The notes under the pieces: generated by a model | The model's input: the letters and a program-made list of their open reading frames with translations, nothing else | Told to the model about the DNA's origin: nothing | Database searches by the model: none | Part shown: in pieces, positions 11,101 to 19,106 of the stretch | Layout of the letters: each line of letters opens with the position of its first letter | How positions within the stretch are numbered: the first letter of the stretch is position 1 | NCBI RefSeq assembly: GCF_009923995.1 | Contig: NZ_RFSK01000015.1 | Span: forward strand, 35,794-99,793 | Direction of reading: 5' to 3' | Length of the DNA stretch: 64,000 nucleotides | Origin: Janthinobacterium sp. | Lineage (GTDB): Bacteria; Pseudomonadota; Gammaproteobacteria; Burkholderiales; Burkholderiaceae_D | Made by a program: the position numbers and the translations under genes

Positions 11101-11479
11101 CCCGTTCAAGGCCGTGCGCGACGCATTGCGTTCGCGCATCATGGAACTGGACTGGGACCGCCGCCTCGGCTACGGCAAGGCGCCGACGGCGCGCGAACTG
11201 CGCCAGTGGAGCAGCCAGATGGTGGGCACCGTGCACACCTTCCAGGGCAAGGAGCAAGGCGTGGTAATGCTGGTCCTCGGTGCCGACGACAGCACGGCCG
11301 GCGCCGCGCAATGGGCGGCGGCCACGCCGAACCTGCTCAACGTGGCCCTGACGCGGGCGCAGCATTTTGTGTACATCGTCGGCAACCCGCTGCTGTGGGG
11401 CCAGCTGCCCCATTTTGCGCCCGCCTGCGCGCAATTGCCGCATACGGGCATGCATGAGTTTTTGGTGGAGATGGGCTAG
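8141..11479 (+). CDS. Large stand-alone SF1 (Upf1-like) helicase/ATPase
   Basis: A 1112-residue protein with superfamily 1 helicase motifs: Walker A GPPGTGKTT at residues 345-353, motif II LFIDEAGQ (D810, E811), a region IV-like stretch LYVITPFKAVRDALR, motif V TVHTFQGKEQ (about 1031-1040) and motif VI NVALTRAQHF. About 450 residues separate motifs I and II. This unusually long insertion includes a charged, probably coiled-coil segment at about 560-680. The 340-residue N-terminal region has no domain I recognise. The ATG at 8141 is preferred over the in-frame TTG at 8132. It stands alone between two terminating or converging units. Its role could be nucleic-acid repair, RNA metabolism or defence; the sequence does not decide. 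Confidence 0.82.
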   Translation: MNQAEQQRLLAILEYWHKIEFFIPFDLNQITDVEDPSTVRLLPREQLAQLPPQFATQWPVPSDREIDGFSLFLGVFDKAEISKACPPASGPDSLADTEKTELLGRSCFARLNLNALGEPQFDPVSVSTLPWALGRARTPDWSGLSVDAFSDSQLALQDSLRNFAASRASQPVTDEAGNISSPLSGMEIAALADLLMDWAGFRPSAGQPLAVLELRTRKKRAAVADADGAESSQNRSLDFGDAVEPSIDILNSFYLDDLEQIIRALRGGKLPATVAAYLTPLAQDERIDLYSPAGRQALAAMLNPANMNRGHWLEDASYAMSLMQQFAIHGARTGLHDRGIFSVNGPPGTGKTTLLRELFADNIVRRAAVLSCLDRAADAFIGKVAVAFEGVRDPITIARLRPELTGFEMVVASSNNAAVENISGDLPKPKQLGKEWARTRYFESVARRVVADGNGANRALGEQDAPWGLMSCALGNSANRRRFISNFYDDDWDKTTPRKTPNAQNIRQWLAGYQGVSFAQAAREFRETEHVVEKALAEQGQYAALWQAVGTCTQDEFIHSSQQALIAAEQEMDAANGALAGALAQQDTLLASKKELLEEERLVALTQPGFFARLFRTAPARAYRDAVVANAEAQRQAARDVSAIKLLLKGELEPRCERARNSLHIALRTAQSRQREWDDSTELLRRARLRFPTILAPDSLEALDGDALQIGGLWHEPALARLRSRLFAKALALHEAWLAEVAKKGGPGFGGNLLAVSKLLKNKRAYDQSHVAMVWHSLFMVVPVVSTTFASFARQFQGMGPESLGWLFIDEAGQAVPQAALGSLWRARRAVVVGDPLQIEPVFTVPGRLVQTLSALSPHTQDGSYAPTSVSVQTLADKANRYGAVVGANGEKPLWIGSPLRVHRRCVEPMFSLANAIAYEDKMVYGLSERTPPAGARGLTRGPSRWIDAVGAVSYKQVVPVQLDFVLEVLLKLYRRDGKLPELYVITPFKAVRDALRSRIMELDWDRRLGYGKAPTARELRQWSSQMVGTVHTFQGKEQGVVMLVLGADDSTAGAAQWAAATPNLLNVALTRAQHFVYIVGNPLLWGQLPHFAPACAQLPHTGMHEFLVEMG

Positions 11480-11483
11480 AACA

Positions 11484-11548
11484 CCTGACCCAACCTGCTG
11501 CGCGTCGTGATTTGCCGTCTCCGATGCTCACTGCCTCGGCACCCCCCA
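11484..11548. repeat. Truncated copy of the CTGCTGCGCG hairpin repeat
   Basis: The first 24 bases (11484-11507) are identical to the first 24 bases of the repeat at 18401. CGATGCTCAC (11522-11531) also aligns with the same block of the other copies. The right arm and the inner ACT/AGT palindrome are missing. The copy sits between the stop of the helicase gene and the convergent histidine kinase gene. Confidence 0.6.
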
Positions 11549-12964
11549 CTAATCCACCCTACCCTGGGCCGGGAAGGTGAGCGTAAACGTCGTGGCGGCC
11601 GCGTCGGATGCGACCGTCGCGCTACCGCCGTGCAGCTGCATGATGGCCGTGACGATGGCCAGGCCCAGTCCCGTGGAGGCGGCCGAATCGCTGCGGGCCG
11701 GGTCGGCGCGGTAGAAGCGCTCGAACAGGTGCGGCAAGTGGCGGGCGGGGATGGCGGGACCGAGGTTGCTTACGCTCAATTCCACGCCCCCGTTCGCCGC
11801 ATGCGAGCGCAGTAAAATCGTGCTGCCCGGCGCCGCGTGGCGGATGGCGTTCGACAGCAAATTGCCCAGTGCGCGGCGCAGCAGCTGCGGCTCGGCCGTC
11901 ACCATGCCGCTGCCGTGGCAGGCCAGCGCCAGCTCGCGTTCTTCGGCCAGGCCTTCGAAAAAGTCCGCCAGCCGCAGAAATTCCTCCTGCACGGGCATGC
12001 TTTGCTTGATCAGGACCATTTCTTCCTGCTGCGCCCGCGCCAGGAACAGCATGCTGTCGATCATGCGCGACAGCCGCTCCAGCTCCTCCACGTTTGACGA
12101 CACGAGCTGTTCATACTCGTGCGCGCTGCGGGGGCGGGCCAGCATGACCTGGCTTTGTCCCAGCAGATTCGTGACGGGCGTGCGGAATTCATGCGCGAGG
12201 TCGGCGGAAAACTGCGACAGCCGCGCATAGCCTTCCTGCAACCGCGCCAGCATGGCGTTCAACGCGTGGATCAGCGGCAAGAGTTCCGTCGGCGCATCGC
12301 GCGCTTCCAGCTGCTGGCCCAGCTTGCCGGGCCGCACGAGGGCCGCGTGGGCGGCGATATTGCGCAGGGGCCGCAAGCCGCGCAGCAGCATCACGCTGGC
12401 CAGCAACGCCGCCACCAGCGCGCTGACGGCCACGGAGACGACAATCTGCCAGCGGTAGGCGGCAAACATGGCCGTGCGGTCGCCATACACGCGGGCGACG
12501 GAAATGTCGGCCATCTGCGCCGGGTCGCCGATGCGCGCGCTGGCCGCCACCACCCTGGCCGGATAGCCGTCGCGGCTGGTCCAGCTGACGATGTCGCCGG
12601 CCGTGACGGGCGCATCGACGGCCACGGGCACAGGATGCGCCACCTTCTCGCCGTTCGGATTGACATCGATCAAACGCGTGCCATCGGCGCGCACGATGCG
12701 CACTAATGAATTCTCCTGTCCGCTCATGGTGTCGCGGAAATACTGGGGCCGCTCGCGGATGATGTCCAGGGTGCCCGCATTGCCGAGCAGCTGCTGGATC
12801 TGGCGCAGTTTTCCCAGCAATAAAATATCGTCGCGGCGCTCGATTTCCGCCACGAACGAGCGGTACAGATGCATGCCGAGGCCGGCCGACACGAGGGCCA
12901 CGATCAGCACGAAGACGAGCGTGACGCGCAGGGTCAGCGAGCGGCGCAGTTGCGAGAATTTCAT
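11549..12964 (-). CDS. Sensor histidine kinase, CusS/CopS heavy-metal-sensor type
   Basis: A 471-residue membrane kinase: transmembrane helix at about 13-32, a periplasmic sensor of about 140 residues, transmembrane helix at about 173-194, HAMP, then HisKA with the phosphoacceptor in LAHEFRTPV (His258), N-box [12 protein letters not shown] and G-box GLGLAI. The start at 12964 overlaps the response regulator stop (ATGA), so the two are translationally coupled; an upstream extension would lie inside the regulator gene. The architecture matches the copper/silver sensor family. No copper efflux genes lie nearby, so the stimulus remains inference. Confidence 0.9.
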   Translation of the reverse strand: MKFSQLRRSLTLRVTLVFVLIVALVSAGLGMHLYRSFVAEIERRDDILLLGKLRQIQQLLGNAGTLDIIRERPQYFRDTMSGQENSLVRIVRADGTRLIDVNPNGEKVAHPVPVAVDAPVTAGDIVSWTSRDGYPARVVAASARIGDPAQMADISVARVYGDRTAMFAAYRWQIVVSVAVSALVAALLASVMLLRGLRPLRNIAAHAALVRPGKLGQQLEARDAPTELLPLIHALNAMLARLQEGYARLSQFSADLAHEFRTPVTNLLGQSQVMLARPRSAHEYEQLVSSNVEELERLSRMIDSMLFLARAQQEEMVLIKQSMPVQEEFLRLADFFEGLAEERELALACHGSGMVTAEPQLLRRALGNLLSNAIRHAAPGSTILLRSHAANGGVELSVSNLGPAIPARHLPHLFERFYRADPARSDSAASTGLGLAIVTAIMQLHGGSATVASDAAATTFTLTFPAQGRVD

Positions 12965-13671
12965 GCGCCGGCGCCGCTGTCGGGCGCACTGGGGGCGCGC
13001 AATTCGCAGACATAGCCCATGCCCCGCAAGGTATGGATCAGCTTGGGCTCGAACGGATCGTCGAGCTTGCTGCGCAGGCGGCGGATGGCCGCGTCGATGA
13101 CGTTGGTATCGCTCTCGAAATTGATGTCCCACACTTGCGAGGCGATGATGGAGCGCGACAGCACTTCGCCCTGGCGCCGCGCCAGCAGATGCAGCAAGCC
13201 GAACTCCTTGGCCGTGAGGGTGATGCGCTGGCCTTGCCGGCTGACCTTGCGCTTCATCACGTCGATTTCCATGTCGCCGATGCGGATCACGTCCTCCTCG
13301 CGGGGCGGGCCGCGCCGCAACAGCGTGCGGATGCGCGCCACCAGTTCCGCAAAGGCGAACGGCTTCACCAGGTAATCGTCGGCCCCCAGTTCCAGTCCCT
13401 TGACCCGGTCCTGCACCTCGTCGCGCGCCGTGAGAAAGATGACGGGCACGTCCGCGCCGCCCTCCTGCAGGCGCAGGGCGCGCAGCACTTGCCAGCCATC
13501 CATGATGGGCAGCATGACGTCGAGCACGATGAGGTCGGGCGCCTCGTGGCTGGCCATGTGCAGGCCGTCCCGGCCATTGCGCGCCAGGCTCACCGTAAAG
13601 CCGGACTCGGCCAGGCCGCGCAGCAGGTAGTCGCCCGTCTTCGGTTCGTCTTCTATGACCAGGATGCGCAT
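12961..13671 (-). CDS. Response regulator, CusR/CopR (OmpR) type
   Basis: A 236-residue OmpR-family regulator starting [20 protein letters not shown]. The KTGDYL signature is typical of the heavy-metal response regulators CusR/CopR/SilR. The phosphoacceptor is Asp51 in [14 protein letters not shown]. The switch Lys is in [10 protein letters not shown], and the C-terminal winged helix has the [20 protein letters not shown] recognition region. The start at 13671 is chosen because the longer frame to 13812 adds low-complexity sequence without homology. It is the first gene of the two-gene operon with the kinase. Targets are not identifiable in this window. Confidence 0.93.
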   Translation of the reverse strand: MRILVIEDEPKTGDYLLRGLAESGFTVSLARNGRDGLHMASHEAPDLIVLDVMLPIMDGWQVLRALRLQEGGADVPVIFLTARDEVQDRVKGLELGADDYLVKPFAFAELVARIRTLLRRGPPREEDVIRIGDMEIDVMKRKVSRQGQRITLTAKEFGLLHLLARRQGEVLSRSIIASQVWDINFESDTNVIDAAIRRLRSKLDDPFEPKLIHTLRGMGYVCELRAPSAPDSGAGA

Positions 13672-13812
13672 GGCTGGGGGCTTTCTTGTGGGAAGTTGGC
13701 CCATTCTACGCCGCGTGCCCGGTGCTGCGGATGATAAAAATGTCATGCGGCGATCATCTTCCCGTGGGGCAAGCCTGGCCATACTGGCGCCATTCTCTTG
13801 CATGGACACCAC

Positions 13813-14307
13813 ATGAAAACCTTGTTCTTCGCCAGTACCCTACTGTGCCTGCTGACCGGCCCCGCCCACGCCCAATTGCGCCAGGTCAATGACCTGTCGC
13901 TGGCGGCGGCCAACAAGCTGGCCGATGCGGCCGTGGCCGCGTGCCAGGCGCAGGGCCGGCACGTCGCCGTCACCGTGCTCGATCGTGGCGGCAATATCGT
14001 CACCGTGCAGCGCGCCGATGGCGTGGGCCCGCACAACACGGCAGCGAGCGGACGCAAGGCCTACACGGCCCTGTCGACGAAAAACGATACGCAGGCGCTG
14101 GCCGTGGCCGCGCGCGGCAACCCGGACATGGCCAATCTGACGACCGTGCCGGAACTGTTGCTGCTGGGCGGCGGCCTGCCCTTGCGCGCCAAGGGCGACA
14201 TCGTCGGCGCCATCGGCGTGGCCGGCGGCGGTGGCGCGCAGCCGGACCGCGCCTGCGCCCTGGCCGCCTTAGCCGCCGTGCCCGAGCTCGATCTCCCCCA
14301 AACCTGA
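13813..14307 (+). CDS. Secreted GlcG/HbpS-family heme-binding-like protein
   Basis: A 164-residue protein with a Sec signal peptide (residues 1-18, cleavage after AHA). It is followed by one GlcG/HbpS domain, recognised by [19 protein letters not shown] and the C-terminal [29 protein letters not shown]. Relatives bind heme or degrade it, or are orphan companions of oxidoreductases. The export signal places this one in the periplasm. It is directly followed by the exported hydroxyisourate hydrolase 11 bases later, so the two are likely cotranscribed. It is divergent from the CopRS-like operon, which could control it (inference). Confidence 0.87.
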   Translation: MKTLFFASTLLCLLTGPAHAQLRQVNDLSLAAANKLADAAVAACQAQGRHVAVTVLDRGGNIVTVQRADGVGPHNTAASGRKAYTALSTKNDTQALAVAARGNPDMANLTTVPELLLLGGGLPLRAKGDIVGAIGVAGGGGAQPDRACALAALAAVPELDLPQT

Positions 14308-14318
14308 AAGCAACGACA

Positions 14319-14726
14319 ATGAGCTATCTGAACAAAACCGCTGCCGCCCTGGCCTTCGCCAGCCTGTCCGGCCTGGCCCTGGCCGCCAATCCATTGAGCG
14401 TGCACATCCTCGACCTGCAGAGCGGCCAGCCGACGGCCGGCGTGACGGTGACGCTGGAACAAAAGAAAGGGGACGGCTGGCAACAGCTGGGCAGCGCCGT
14501 GACGAATGCGCAGGGGCGCATCGCGGCCATGTATCCGGCCGAGACGCCCATGCAGGCGGGCGACTACCGCATCGTGTTCAAGACAGGCGAGCACTATGCG
14601 CGCCTGAAACAGGAAACCTTCTTCCCGGAAATCCCCGTGCAATTTCACGTGGAAAAGACGGACCAGCACTACCACATACCGCTGCTGCTCAGTCCTTTCG
14701 GTTTTTCCACGTATCGGGGTAACTGA
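14319..14726 (+). CDS. uraH: 5-Hydroxyisourate hydrolase, periplasmic (transthyretin-like)
   Basis: A 135-residue transthyretin-related protein. It hydrolyses 5-hydroxyisourate, the unstable product of urate oxidation, to OHCU in purine catabolism. A signal peptide (about 1-21, ending ALA) is followed by LSVHILDLQSGQPTAGV, whose His is an active-site residue, and the C-terminal HYHIPLLLSPFGFSTYRGN. The terminal tetrapeptide is YRGN rather than the usual YRGS. The start is the ATG at 14319, since an earlier frame overlaps the HbpS-like gene. No urate oxidase or OHCU decarboxylase gene is nearby. Confidence 0.9.
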   Translation: MSYLNKTAAALAFASLSGLALAANPLSVHILDLQSGQPTAGVTVTLEQKKGDGWQQLGSAVTNAQGRIAAMYPAETPMQAGDYRIVFKTGEHYARLKQETFFPEIPVQFHVEKTDQHYHIPLLLSPFGFSTYRGN

Positions 14727-14733
14727 CGGCCGC

Positions 14734-15432
14734 TCAGCCCAGCGTCTTCGCCGTCTGCCCGAACAGCACGCTCTTCGCGTCCTCGCTGACGGTGGGCTGC
14801 ACGTTGACCTCGGCCGCGCGCGCATACGCCCGCACGGTGGCCGGACGGGCGGCGATGGCGGCGAACCAGCGCGCCAGGTGCGGGAAGTCTTCCAGCTTCT
14901 GGCGCTGGCGCGCGTGCGGCACGATCCACGGGTAGATCGCCATGTCGGCGATGGAATAGGTGTCGCCGGCCACAAACTCACGGTCCGCCAGGCGCTTGTT
15001 CAGCACGCCGTATAGCCGGTTCGTTTCATTGACGTAGCGCGTGATGGCGTACTCGATCGGTTCGGGCGCGTATTGCACGAAATGGTGGTTCTGCCCTGCC
15101 ATGGGGCCCAGGCCGCCCATTTGCCAGAACAGCCATTGCATGACTTCGGCGCGTCCGCGCACGTCGGCGGGCAGGAATTGCCCGCTTTTCTCGGCCAGGT
15201 ATTGCAGGATCGCCCCCGACTCGAACAGGGACAGGGGCGCGCCGCCATCTTCCGGCGCCTGGTCGACGATGGCGGGGATGCGGTTGTTGGGGGCGATGGC
15301 GAGAAACTCGGGCTGGAACTGCTCGCCCTTGCCGATATGCACGGGAATGATGTTGTAAGGCATGCCCGCTTCTTCCAGGCACATCGTCACTTTGTGCCCG
15401 TTGGGCGTGGTCCAGTAATACAGGTCGATCAT
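14734..15432 (-). CDS. Glutathione S-transferase, YfcG/YghU-like disulfide oxidoreductase
   Basis: A 232-residue cytosolic GST of the Nu/YfcG class, which uses glutathione for disulfide reduction more than conjugation. The N-terminal thioredoxin fold has YYWTTPNGHKVTMCLEEAG, with the Thr and Asn that replace the usual catalytic Tyr/Ser in this class. NNRIPAIVD supplies the cis-Pro and LFESGAILQYLAEK the glutathione Glu-Ser pair. The all-helical C-terminal domain contains SIADMAIYPWI. The start at 15432 removes an unrelated N-terminal extension. It converges on uraH with a 7-base gap. Confidence 0.9.
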   Translation of the reverse strand: MIDLYYWTTPNGHKVTMCLEEAGMPYNIIPVHIGKGEQFQPEFLAIAPNNRIPAIVDQAPEDGGAPLSLFESGAILQYLAEKSGQFLPADVRGRAEVMQWLFWQMGGLGPMAGQNHHFVQYAPEPIEYAITRYVNETNRLYGVLNKRLADREFVAGDTYSIADMAIYPWIVPHARQRQKLEDFPHLARWFAAIAARPATVRAYARAAEVNVQPTVSEDAKSVLFGQTAKTLG

Positions 15433-15641
15433 CGTGGTCTTTCCGCTCGGTGGGGTGGACAGGCGGACGCGGGATAAGTATTGTGGAACTATTGTCGCGC
15501 CGCAACTGGTGTGCATGGATATAATGCCACGTCAGCGGAAAACAAGACGGCGGCGGCGCCAGCGGCCACGCAAGCAAGCGCCCACTCTCGCCAACGCGAT
15601 GAAAGCACGCCATTCCAGAGAACCTTCAAAGAAAGCCGACC

Positions 15642-16064
15642 ATGCGCAAACTCCTGATCGTCACGCTGTCCGTCCTGCTGTCAGGCTGTGTCCAGGACTT
15701 CGCCATCTATATGTTTGACGGCCAGGACCACTCCCTGACCGTGCGCCGCCAGCAACGGTACTTTTGGCAAGATACGGTGGAAGTGCAGCTGATGGCGACG
15801 AATTTGCCGCAATGCCAACGCCTGCACACCCTGTCGACGGATGCGCCGGCCGACATCAAGGTGGAGCTGTTCGCGGCCGGCGACGGCGTGTGGAACATCC
15901 GCATGGGCAAGCAGCTGTGGCAGGCGGAAACGAATACCTGCAATGAACTGACGGAAATGGAAAACGACCCGAAAGCCGACCTGGGCCAGCCGGTCGGGAA
16001 ATTCGTCGTCGTCGATGAAAAACTGAGCTTCGAGCCGGCGCCGCAGGCGGCGCCAGCCCAATAA
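15642..16064 (+). CDS. Predicted lipoprotein, function unknown
   Basis: A 140-residue protein with a short signal peptide ending in the lipobox LLSGC (Cys16), so probably a membrane-anchored lipoprotein. The mature part has a conserved-looking pair of cysteines (LPQCQRLHTLS and TNTCNELTEM). It ends in a proline/alanine-rich tail without predicted structure. I recognise no named family. It converges on the second chemoreceptor gene with a gap of only four bases and shows no terminator. Confidence 0.75.
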   Translation: MRKLLIVTLSVLLSGCVQDFAIYMFDGQDHSLTVRRQQRYFWQDTVEVQLMATNLPQCQRLHTLSTDAPADIKVELFAAGDGVWNIRMGKQLWQAETNTCNELTEMENDPKADLGQPVGKFVVVDEKLSFEPAPQAAPAQ

Positions 16065-16068
16065 ACGC

Positions 16069-17718
16069 CTAGCGCGCCGCCAGGCTGCGCGCCGGCTTGC
16101 GACCCACGGCGCGTGGCACGCCCGCCGGGACGGCTGCCAGGCGCGGCGCCGTGCCCTGATGCTCCTGCGCCGACAGCTTGAAGCGCGCCACCAGCTGGGC
16201 CAGCACGGCCGCCTGGTCCTGCATGCTCGACGCCGCTGCCGCCGCCTCTTCCACCAGCGCCGCATTCTGCTGCGTCACGCTGTCCATCTCCGTGATCGCC
16301 TGGTTGACGTGGCCGATGCCCGTGCTTTGCTCGTGCGAGGCGGCCGTGATGTCGGCCATGATGTCGGTCACGCGCGACACGCTGGCCACCACCTGGTCCA
16401 TGGTCGTGCCCGCCTGGGCGACGAGGGTACTGCCGGCCGCGATGCTGTCGACGGAGGCGCCGATGAGTTCCTTGATTTCCTTCGCCGCGCCCGCCGAGCG
16501 CTGCGCCAGGTTGCGCACCTCGGATGCCACGACGGCGAAGCCGCGCCCCTGTTCCCCCGCGCGCGCCGCTTCCACGGCGGCATTCAGGGCCAGGATATTC
16601 GTCTGGAAGGCGATGCCGTCGATGACGCCGATGATGTCGACGATCTTGCGCGACGAAGCGTTGATGGTATCCATGGTGCCGATCACCTGCGCCACCACGT
16701 CGCCGCCCTGGCGCGCCACTTTGGAAGCGGACTGCGCCAGTTCATTCGCCTGCACGGCGTTGCCCGCGTTCTGCGTGACGGTCGACGTCAGCTCTTCCAT
16801 CGAGGCGGCCGTCTCTTCCAGCGAACTGGCCTGCATTTCCGTGCGCGCCGACAGGTCCATATTGCCGCTGGCAATCTCGCTCGACGCCGTGGCGATGGTT
16901 TCGGCGCTGTGGCGGATTTCGCTGATCGCGTCAACGAGGTTGGTCTGCATGGTCTTCATGGCGTACAGCACGCTGTGGCGGTCGTTCGCATGCGTGCGCA
17001 CACTGCTGCTCAGGTCGTTATTCGCGATCTTTCCCGCCACTTCGGCCGCATATTCGGGGTCGCCGCCCAGCGCATGGCGCAGGCTGCGGTTGATGGCCAC
17101 GACGACGGCGGCCAGCAGCGCGCACACGAGCAGCAGCACGCCCAGCGAGGTCAGCAGGGACTGGCGGAAGGCGGCGTCGATATCGTCCATGTACACGCCC
17201 ACGACGATGGTCCAGGCCCACGGCTTGTAGGCCACCACGCGGCTCATCTTCGGTTCGGCGTTCTTCTGGCCGGGACGGGGGAAATAGTAGTGGACGAAGC
17301 CCTTGCCCGCGTCGCTCTTGCCGACGGCAACGATGTCACGGTACAGATAGGTGCCGTTGGCATCCTTGAAATCCGACATGTTCTTGCCATTCGTTTGCGG
17401 CGCGGCAGGATTCATCACGACGACGGCGTCGAGGTTGATGATGGACAGATAGCCGGTCTCGCCGAAGCGCATGCTCTTGATGACGGCCGTGGCCTGCTTT
17501 TGCGCCTCTTCCTTCGTCAGGGCACCGCTGGCGGCCAGGTCGCCGAACATCTTCACGGCGCCCAGGCCCAGGTCGGCAGCGTTGCTCAGGTCGGCGCTGC
17601 GCTCCTCGATGCGGATCTTGCGGATTTCCAGGGCGTTATAGACGAAGATGACGGTGATGCATAACAGGCTGCAAATCAGGGGAATCCATAACTTTTGCTG
17701 GAACGTCAATTTCTTCAT
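16069..17718 (-). CDS. Methyl-accepting chemotaxis protein with single Cache sensor
   Basis: A 549-residue chemoreceptor. The first transmembrane helix (about 8-28) precedes a single Cache-type periplasmic domain: RFGETGYLSIINLDAVVVMNP, then GKGFVHYYFPRPG and PWAWTIVVGVYMDDID, typical of sCache_2 sensors of small organic acids. A second helix (about 190-212), HAMP-like region and signalling hairpin with [20 protein letters not shown] follow. Unlike the receptor at 6256 it lacks a C-terminal xWxxF tether and ends in a basic tail (RKPARSLAAR). The ATG at 17718 is chosen since the frame upstream is arginine-rich noise. Confidence 0.92.
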   Translation of the reverse strand: MKKLTFQQKLWIPLICSLLCITVIFVYNALEIRKIRIEERSADLSNAADLGLGAVKMFGDLAASGALTKEEAQKQATAVIKSMRFGETGYLSIINLDAVVVMNPAAPQTNGKNMSDFKDANGTYLYRDIVAVGKSDAGKGFVHYYFPRPGQKNAEPKMSRVVAYKPWAWTIVVGVYMDDIDAAFRQSLLTSLGVLLLVCALLAAVVVAINRSLRHALGGDPEYAAEVAGKIANNDLSSSVRTHANDRHSVLYAMKTMQTNLVDAISEIRHSAETIATASSEIASGNMDLSARTEMQASSLEETAASMEELTSTVTQNAGNAVQANELAQSASKVARQGGDVVAQVIGTMDTINASSRKIVDIIGVIDGIAFQTNILALNAAVEAARAGEQGRGFAVVASEVRNLAQRSAGAAKEIKELIGASVDSIAAGSTLVAQAGTTMDQVVASVSRVTDIMADITAASHEQSTGIGHVNQAITEMDSVTQQNAALVEEAAAAASSMQDQAAVLAQLVARFKLSAQEHQGTAPRLAAVPAGVPRAVGRKPARSLAAR

Positions 17719-18029
17719 GTGGCTGTCTCCAACTGTATGTGCGGCGAAGGGGGCAAGTCCGCATCCGGCTCTGCGGCCAGCAATGCGGCGGCGACGGCGC
17801 TCTGGCGGCACCGTTCAGACGTCTCCAGCATACGCTCGAACTACCGATATTTACAATGCCGGGAAGCAATGAATTTTGCCCGGTGTTGTTAATGCGTTGC
17901 GACAATTGATGAGAATTGATGCTGCATTGCGGCAGCACGGCACGCGGCTCCCGTGCCGCAAGGCCGGCGGGGGCGGCGCGCGTGTGTCAAAATGCACACC
18001 GGATACACGATGAATCGCGAAAGAACAGC
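17719..18029. other. Intergenic region between divergent genes
   Basis: 311 bases separate the chemoreceptor start from the small gene at 18030. It holds AT-richer sequence around 17830-17930 suitable for promoters in both directions. I see no RNA gene, repeat or convincing operator in it. Confidence 0.5.
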
Positions 18030-18395
18030 ATGACCAAGAATGAAGCCATGAAACGCATCAATGACCGCCTGGGCAAACCCACCCTGACGGACAAGAACAC
18101 GCACTTTGCCAGCGTCGCCAGCTATGGCACGGACGAAGGCTGGTGGCTGAAGATTCCCTTCCTTACCTTCAAGCAGGAATTGCACTTCATCCTCAACAAT
18201 GAAAAGACGAAGAGCTTCCAGCACCTGAAGATCGGCGCCAACCAGATCCTCAGCCCCGGCATGAAATTTCGCAGCACGGGCGGCGCGGCCGACGCCTTCA
18301 TGTCGGCCTCGGCACCGAAACGCCTGGTCGACCTGCTCGACGGCGGCAGCAAGTACAACTTCACCAAGCATTTCATCAACGACTACCGCTACTAG
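18030..18395 (+). CDS. Conserved-looking hypothetical protein
   Basis: A 121-residue soluble protein starting MTKNEAMKRINDRLG, with a GAAAGAA ribosome-binding sequence upstream of the ATG at 18030. Longer frames to 17916 read through low-complexity sequence. It contains WWLKIPFLTFKQELHFIL and an aromatic C-terminus (YNFTKHFINDYRY) but no motif I can assign. There is no signal peptide. A hairpin repeat begins five bases after the stop and may act as the transcript end. Confidence 0.65.
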   Translation: MTKNEAMKRINDRLGKPTLTDKNTHFASVASYGTDEGWWLKIPFLTFKQELHFILNNEKTKSFQHLKIGANQILSPGMKFRSTGGAADAFMSASAPKRLVDLLDGGSKYNFTKHFINDYRY

Positions 18396-18400
18396 TCCCA

Positions 18401-18512
18401 CCTGACCCAACCTGCTGCGCGTCGGTATAGGCAGCCTGCGATGCTCACCGTACTAGAGTACGGTTGCGCTTCTCGGCTACCTCTCCCTTCCGCTCGCGAC
18501 GGTTGGGTCAGG
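18401..18512. repeat. Hairpin repeat with 12-bp terminal inverted arms and inner palindrome
   Basis: A 112-base element. CCTGACCCAACC (18401-18412) is the exact reverse complement of 18501-18512. A second perfect dyad of 7-base arms (CCGTACT/AGTACGG) lies at 18448-18463. Related copies are at 11484 and 26909; shorter hairpins with the same left edge are at 48209 and 49836. It lies between two convergent genes, and the stop codon of the gene on the minus strand falls inside its right arm. Confidence 0.8.
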
Positions 18513-18936
18513 CGTCGTGAGGCCTTGTCGGATCATTGTGGGGCGGCAGCCAGGCCTTGAGCAAATGCTGGGCGATGTCGAGCGCGTCGTCGCGGCTGGT
18601 GCCGAAGTGCAGGGGGTAGCCCCAGAACTTGCCGAACATGACGGCAAAGGCCTTGCCGGCCAGGCGCTTGGCGGCGCTCGGTTCGACCAGTACCATGCCC
18701 TGGATGTAGGCGCGGATGGCGGCCTTGTTCCGCTTCATCCAGAGCGATGCGCGCTTGCGTTCTTCCTGCGGGTGCTCGTGCCCGTCCTCGTCAAAACCTT
18801 CCTCGCTGAGGATGACAAAGGCCTGCCGGCGCGCCAGCAGCGCATCGAACTGGGCGAACAGCACGTCGGGCGGGACGCCGGATGCGGCTTCGCGGCGCAT
18901 CCAGACGAGGGGAAAATGGGTGATATCGAGTTGCAT
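18508..18936 (-). CDS. Hypothetical protein whose stop codon lies in a repeat
   Basis: A 142-residue soluble protein beginning MQLDITHFPLVWMRRE, with a strong AAGGAG ribosome-binding site before the ATG at 18936. It contains a charged EEGFDEDGHEHPQEERKRASLWMKRNK-like centre (shown here in part) and an AVMFGKFWGYPLHFGTS segment. I cannot assign a family. Its last codons and TGA lie in the right arm of the 112-base repeat at 18401, so the present C-terminus (RPHDA) may have been created or replaced by repeat insertion. Confidence 0.65.
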   Translation of the reverse strand: MQLDITHFPLVWMRREAASGVPPDVLFAQFDALLARRQAFVILSEEGFDEDGHEHPQEERKRASLWMKRNKAAIRAYIQGMVLVEPSAAKRLAGKAFAVMFGKFWGYPLHFGTSRDDALDIAQHLLKAWLPPHNDPTRPHDA

Positions 18937-19106
18937 GGGTGACTCCTTCAAAGGGGGTTGCCGTTCCTCCTCACCTTCATCAGAACACGGGCGGCGGCGG
19001 TTGCCGTTGAAGCGGGGCTGCGGATAGCCACACGATACCGGTGGCGGCGCCGCACGTCATTGCATAAAATAGCCACAATATTATTCAATCCAGCCAAAGT
19101 TCTCCC

